In this document: positions 7,401 to 9,856 of the stretch, one piece after another | How positions within the stretch are numbered: the stretch's first letter is position 1 | Layout of the letters: the number at the start of each line of letters is the position of its first letter | Assembly: GCA_030610025.1 (NCBI GenBank) | Contig: JAUWSP010000059.1 | Location: 1 to 9,856 of the forward strand | Length of the DNA: 9,856 nucleotides | Reading direction: 5' to 3' | DNA from: Acidobacteriota bacterium | GTDB lineage: Bacteria; Acidobacteriota; Thermoanaerobaculia; Multivoradales; JAHEKO01 | Notes under the pieces: model-generated | What the model saw: the letters and a program-made list of their open reading frames with translations, nothing else | Databases searched by the model: none | Told to the model about the DNA's origin: nothing | Translations under genes and position numbers: made by a program

Positions 7401-7736
7401 CCCGAGGCCGATCCGGCGCTGATGGGCGAGCTCGAAGGTCTCAAGAGCCGGCTGGATGCGATTCAGCTGGCGTTCGCAGGTGATCGGACGAAGTCGAGCC
7501 GGAACGTCTTTACTCCACCTTCGATCGTCAGTCGCGTGGAGCGCATCGCGTCTGACCAGTGGTATACGACGCAGGCTCCCACTGCGACCCACCGGCAGGC
7601 CTACGACTGGGCGTCGGCGGCCTACGAGACGGAGCTCTCCGAGATGAAGCAGCTGGTCGTCGATCTGGAGGCTCTGGAGGAGAAGGCGGATCAAGCCGGG
7701 GCGCCATGGACCCCGGGGCGGATGCCCAGCCAATAA
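4467..7736 (+). CDS. Large secreted VPS10/sortilin-like Asp-box propeller protein ('glycosyl hydrolase' BNR family)
   Basis: 1089 residues from GTG 4467. A clear signal peptide (MKKLSAVVLAILMFAPLVALAA, cleavage likely near 22) precedes an acidic linker. Residues about 40-740 form a propeller with eleven Asp-box motifs, near 80, 134, 185, 243, 293, 337, 380, 521, 593, 647 and 691. It carries HVDNH at 353-357, GGTQDN at 414-419 and the closing TFGRGFY at 726-732. Then come 'NPPFGAVFTYWLRD' (783-796) and an acidic charged stretch. A FlgD-like strand pair, 'AGLHRVAWDLRW', is at 859-870. The mainly helical region from about 935 to 1075 is likely coiled coil (VRELRRNVLGASRVLDEI). This order and length match proteins commonly annotated as BNR 'glycosyl hydrolase' or VPS10-domain proteins in Bacteroidota, Acidobacteriota and Gemmatimonadota. 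No enzyme activity can be assigned from sequence alone; export to periplasm or outside is well supported. Homologous over the propeller to the protein at 1197-3407. Confidence 0.93.
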   Translation: MKKLSAVVLAILMFAPLVALAAEEDADKPETQLNADTLAGLALRGIGPSINSGRISDFAVTPGKRHRYFVATSSGNLWKTDNAGTTWTPVFDNEGSYSVGVVTMDPNNPNVIWAGTGENNSQRSVSFGDGVYKSLDGGQSWAHMGLKESEHIGGIEVDPRDSNVVFVAAQGPLWSSGGERGLYKTIDGGATWERVLHVDDDTGANEVWLDPRDPDTLYVSTYQRRRHVWTLINGGPGSGIWKSTDGGTTWRELEKGLPKVDMGRIGLAVSPGNPDVIYAIVEAQRDEGGVFRSTDRGESWTQRGDYMSSSPQYYNTLVADPHDVDTVYSLDTFLKISKDGGATFASVGEKAKHVDNHAMWIDPEDPDYVLVGCDGGVYESFDRGANWLFKENLPITQFYRVSVDTSEPFYYVYGGTQDNNTLGGPSRTLRKSGISNEDWFITVGGDGYETVIDPTNPDIVYSQWQYGGLVRYDRRSEEIVDIQPQEEPGEDAHRWNWDSPLILSPHSHTRLYFAAQRLFRSDDRGDTWTAISDDLSRQIDRDQLSVMGRIWGMDAVSKNRSTSDYGNIVSLTESTLVEGLIYVGTDDGLVQVTEDGGGSWRKTERFAGVPENTYVSDIEASRFDADTVYATFDNHKQGDFDPYVLVSRDRGRTWGSMRGDLPDREVAYSLIQDHVAPELFFVGTEFGLYVTLDEGDHWHRLKGDFPTMQVRDLEIQRDWNDLAVATFGRGFYILDDYTPLRAMSEDRLASDEAILFPTREALLYIEQPDRVGDRGKGFWTALNPPFGAVFTYWLRDGLKTRKDLRVEAETEARENETDAPLPSMEELRVEDLELEPAVFLAVRDAQGSLVRRVKATQEAGLHRVAWDLRWPPAVPTDLSPASDLAPWETPERGPLAFPGSYTAALEAREGAKWRPLSGPVDFEVVPLNLATLTPESEAAVMAFRKEVRELRRNVLGASRVLDEIDQRVNHLRQALVDTPEADPALMGELEGLKSRLDAIQLAFAGDRTKSSRNVFTPPSIVSRVERIASDQWYTTQAPTATHRQAYDWASAAYETELSEMKQLVVDLEALEEKADQAGAPWTPGRMPSQ

Positions 7737-7754
7737 TACCGAGAGTCTGCATCG

Positions 7755-7770
7755 AGACGGCCGGCCGTCT
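7755..7770. terminator. 16-base perfect palindrome between convergent genes
   Basis: AGACGGCCGGCCGTCT is a perfect palindrome centred between 7762 and 7763, in the 48-base gap between two convergent stops. As RNA it can fold into a six-base stem with a CCGG loop from either strand, which suits a bidirectional terminator. It has no T run on either side, so termination is uncertain. Confidence 0.4.
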
Positions 7771-7784
7771 GGCCTGTCGCCTCT

Positions 7785-8885
7785 TCAGTTCTGTGGCCCG
7801 CTGCCGGTCTCCTCAGACAGGGTGACAACGGTGCCCCCAAAGCCCCGAGTGCGGACTCGGGAGTAACGTGCATCCATGATGTGAGCTCGTCTCTCGGCCT
7901 CGCCGGAAGCGATCTCCATCCATGGAAAACGAACCCAGGACAGAAAGCCCTCCGCCTGGCCGGAGGTCTCCACCTCGGACCAGAGCTCACTCGATCTGAC
8001 TGCGGGCCAATCGAAGCCAGAGAAGCTCAGCGACCCTTGGCCGAGCCAGGAGATGTGGCCATGGCGCAATCGCCCATCCTGCTCGACTACGAATTCCCAG
8101 GCCGTGGGGTTGGCAGGAAGCGGGCCGACCATGAGGTTGTCCAACGGGCTGGAGTCGAGTCGTTGCACCTGGTCGATGACTCGTTGCTCGGTGGCTCGGT
8201 GCAGGATGAGCATCGAGAAGACGAAGAGGCTGGCTAGCAGGAGTCCAGCGCAAGCGGTCGTCTGGGATGAGAGGCTAGCGGAACCCGGTCTCCAGACCAG
8301 GGCGAGCAGGAGTAGAACGAGAACGGAGAGTACGACAGGCAAGTACGCGGGCGCGCGGCTTGCGACCATCATCACCAGCAGGATCGATACGACAGCAAAA
8401 CTGGTGAATAGACGGCGGGTCGCTCGACGGCCTGCAAGCCATCCGACCCCGAGAATCAGCCAGAGCCAGGGATCCATGATGAAGACCGAGTCTCCGTAGT
8501 ACCAGGTGTCGCTGAAGGGCATCCACCAACGCAAGCCATAGACGTTGAGCCAGTCCAGAAATGGGTGCGTCAGGGCTGCCAGATAGCAGAGCCCGAATAG
8601 CCAGCCGACCGCCACCGGGGGATCGATCCCTCTGTCACCCCGCAGTCTCTCTCGGATCAGAAAGATCATGGCGAGCAGGGCCGGCAGGACCGCTAGTGCC
8701 AGAACTCCGTGAGTCCATCCCCGCCGAAAGCCCAGGGCGAAATCACTGCTGACAAGATACGACAGCACGTCGATATCGGGCAGGTTGGCCCCGATCACCA
8801 GGGCCGGTACGGCGTACCGGGTCCGCCGCCCAAGCTGGGTCGCAGCCAGGGAGGCTCCAACGAGGGTATGGGTGACAGGATCCAT
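7785..8885 (-). CDS. Membrane-bound metal-dependent hydrolase, YdjM/DUF457 family
   Basis: 366 residues from ATG 8885, where the family's typical 'MDPVTHTLVGA' begins; a 16-residue extension from GTG 8933 is open but unlikely. Candidate metal ligands are His6, Asp37 and Asp39 (GANLPDIDVL), His59 (GWTHGVL), and His107 and Asp111 (LTHPFLDWLNVYG). The downstream 'RWWMPFSDTWYYGDSVFIMD' stretch at 119-138 is also typical. Hydrophobic segments lie near 61-77, 92-108, 138-152, 160-176, 182-198 and 211-228. The last roughly 135 residues are soluble and carry the sequence beyond the short YdjM type of about 200 residues, as in the longer DUF457 proteins. The family is annotated as inner-membrane hydrolases; the substrate is unknown. 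E. coli YdjM is under LexA control, but I see no LexA box here. Divergent from the YfhO-like gene across 56 bases, so the two may share regulation. Confidence 0.9.
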   Translation of the reverse strand: MDPVTHTLVGASLAATQLGRRTRYAVPALVIGANLPDIDVLSYLVSSDFALGFRRGWTHGVLALAVLPALLAMIFLIRERLRGDRGIDPPVAVGWLFGLCYLAALTHPFLDWLNVYGLRWWMPFSDTWYYGDSVFIMDPWLWLILGVGWLAGRRATRRLFTSFAVVSILLVMMVASRAPAYLPVVLSVLVLLLLALVWRPGSASLSSQTTACAGLLLASLFVFSMLILHRATEQRVIDQVQRLDSSPLDNLMVGPLPANPTAWEFVVEQDGRLRHGHISWLGQGSLSFSGFDWPAVRSSELWSEVETSGQAEGFLSWVRFPWMEIASGEAERRAHIMDARYSRVRTRGFGGTVVTLSEETGSGPQN

Positions 8886-8909
8886 GGCTCTACCGGCAGT
8901 GCTGAACAG

Positions 8910-8927
8910 GCCGTCTGCGTGGACGGC
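8910..8927. promoter_or_regulatory. Inverted repeat in the divergent gap (operator candidate)
   Basis: GCCGTC (8910-8915) and GACGGC (8922-8927) are perfect six-base arms around a six-base spacer. The repeat sits in the middle of the 56-base gap between the divergent DUF457 and YfhO-like genes, where a dimeric regulator or overlapping promoters would be expected. No good -10/-35 pair is visible in so short a gap. Confidence 0.3.
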
Positions 8928-8941
8928 GTACACTACCAGGG

Positions 8942-9856
8942 ATGCTCTCGGCAGGGTGGAGAAAAGGTCACCGCAATAGATGGCTGCCCGTAGCCATGGT
9001 GATCGGAGTCTGTATCGGTGCCTTCATGCTGCTCGAAAGCACCCGGGGATTTCCCTTCTCCAGCATGGGCGACGGGCCCTTCTACTTTGCACCCCTGATC
9101 AAGACGCACACCGATGCCTGGCTGAGGGGCTCACCGGGAGCCTACCTGTGGTCTCTTGGAAGTGGCCACAGTGTGTGGGAGAGTGGTCCGCCTGGTCCGC
9201 TGTATCTGCTGTACCCGCCTTACACTTTGGCGAACCTCCTGGCGCGACTGATTGGCGAGCCAGTGCTGCTCCTCGAGGTCAGCGCGGCCTTCCATCTTCT
9301 GTTGGCAGGCCTGTTCGCAGTATGGCTGCTGCCGGCGTCTTATCGAGGCATCGACCGTGGTCTGGTGGCCAGTCTCGTCGCCGTGCAACCGGCCCCGATC
9401 ATGCTCGGTGCAAACTGGACACCCTACCTCTCTTCGTATCCATGGTTCGTTGCATTGCGCTGGCTGTGTGAGCCAGTCGACGGACAGGGCGAGTGGCCGC
9501 GCTCTCACCGCTTCGCCCTGCTCGTGGCGAGCTTGGGCTTTCTCGTTACAGCCCATCCACAGATGCTAGCTTTAGGTCTTTGCGTCGCATGCACCCGATG
9601 TGTTGCAGGGAATGGTGAACTCAGACTTCGTTTGCGGAGACTGGGATGGTTCGTTGCGGCCCAGCTCCCTGCGATCTTGCCGATGGCGTTTATCTACTTG
9701 GCCTCGCTGAAGGCCACGCCCAACTGGATGGCTGGGCGCGAACAGGGAGCCTTTCTACTGCGAGATGGTCAGTCGATCGCGACGGTGCTGCATGGGCTGT
9801 TCCTGGGAAACCTTGTCGAGAACCAGGGCCTCGCAGTGTGGGAGGGGGTATCCTGG
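8942..9856 (+). CDS. YfhO-like polytopic membrane protein (N-terminal 305 residues, cut by window edge)
   Basis: The frame is open from ATG 8942 to the right edge and its product is strongly hydrophobic. A basic N-terminus (WRKGHRNRW) leads into membrane segment one (about 15-31). A long loop follows with Asp44 and 'GDGPFYFAPLIKTHTDAW' (43-60), then 'LWSLGSGHSVWESGPPGP' and 'YLLYPPY' (88-94). This order resembles the first periplasmic loop of YfhO-type and related GT-C fold proteins, where an Asp follows the first helix and an 'FYPP' motif occurs. Further membrane segments follow (LLLEVSAAFHLLLAGLFAVWLL and others). Such proteins are usually thought to transfer sugars from a lipid carrier to envelope polymers, but only the N-terminal part is seen and identity is low, so the function is tentative. 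The start choice is also tentative: there is no good Shine-Dalgarno, and ATG 8996 is an alternative that would remove the basic N-terminus. Confidence 0.8.
   Translation, partial: MLSAGWRKGHRNRWLPVAMVIGVCIGAFMLLESTRGFPFSSMGDGPFYFAPLIKTHTDAWLRGSPGAYLWSLGSGHSVWESGPPGPLYLLYPPYTLANLLARLIGEPVLLLEVSAAFHLLLAGLFAVWLLPASYRGIDRGLVASLVAVQPAPIMLGANWTPYLSSYPWFVALRWLCEPVDGQGEWPRSHRFALLVASLGFLVTAHPQMLALGLCVACTRCVAGNGELRLRLRRLGWFVAAQLPAILPMAFIYLASLKATPNWMAGREQGAFLLRDGQSIATVLHGLFLGNLVENQGLAVWEGVSW

Noticed and set aside
8980..9471. 163-codon frame starting at ATG 8980
   Set aside because: It stops at 9471, while the frame from 8942 stays open to the edge and gives a coherent hydrophobic membrane protein; the 8980 frame gives no recognisable features.
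9131..9556. 141-codon minus-strand frame
   Set aside because: It lies opposite the membrane-protein gene, is rich in Gln, Arg and Glu as expected of an antisense shadow, and has no signature.

Overview
The window reads as ordinary chromosome from a GC-rich, Gram-negative, probably free-living bacterium. Third codon positions are mostly G or C, and three of the six visible start codons that I can place with a Shine-Dalgarno sequence are GTG. Two large secreted Asp-box/BNR propeller proteins, a bacterial GPP34 (GOLPH3-like) protein and a C-terminal 'DGFESGN.SAW' tail together suggest an Acidobacteriota-like lineage or a similar environmental phylum. That placement is a recollection of where such proteins occur, not something proven here. 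There is no rRNA, tRNA, IS element, CRISPR array or phage gene that I can see.

Layout from left to right: (1) bases 1-251, minus strand, the N-terminal part of a PaaK/CapK-type adenylate-forming enzyme that runs off the left edge; (2) 293-976, minus strand, a GPP34/GOLPH3-like protein 41 bases upstream of it, probably the same transcript; (3) 1197-3407, plus strand, a secreted Asp-box propeller protein of 736 residues ending in the short DGFESGN tail; (4) 3433-4338, minus strand, a pirin with all four metal ligands; (5) 4467-7736, plus strand, a second secreted Asp-box propeller protein of 1089 residues with a C-terminal FlgD-like strand and helical region; (6) 7785-8885, minus strand, a membrane-bound YdjM/DUF457 metal-dependent hydrolase; (7) from 8942 to the right edge, plus strand, the first 305 residues of a YfhO-like polytopic membrane protein.

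The genes alternate in strand. Three divergent gaps (977-1196, 4339-4466, 8886-8941) hold the promoters, and two convergent gaps (3408-3432, 7737-7784) each hold a small hairpin candidate. Apart from the GPP34/PaaK-like pair, most genes therefore look like single transcription units. The two propeller proteins are clearly related: they share the first-blade sequence, an H-x-D-x-H motif about 60 residues before a GGTQDN motif, and a closing GRG motif. They differ only in what follows the propeller. I see no shared pathway for the whole window. The left pair and the right pair are membrane or envelope related, and the two propeller proteins are exported.

I did not find a convincing new multi-gene system. 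The observations most worth following are the C-terminal DGFESGN tail, the conserved HxDxH/GGTQDN pair in both propellers, and the bacterial GPP34 lacking the residues that read PI4P in eukaryotes.
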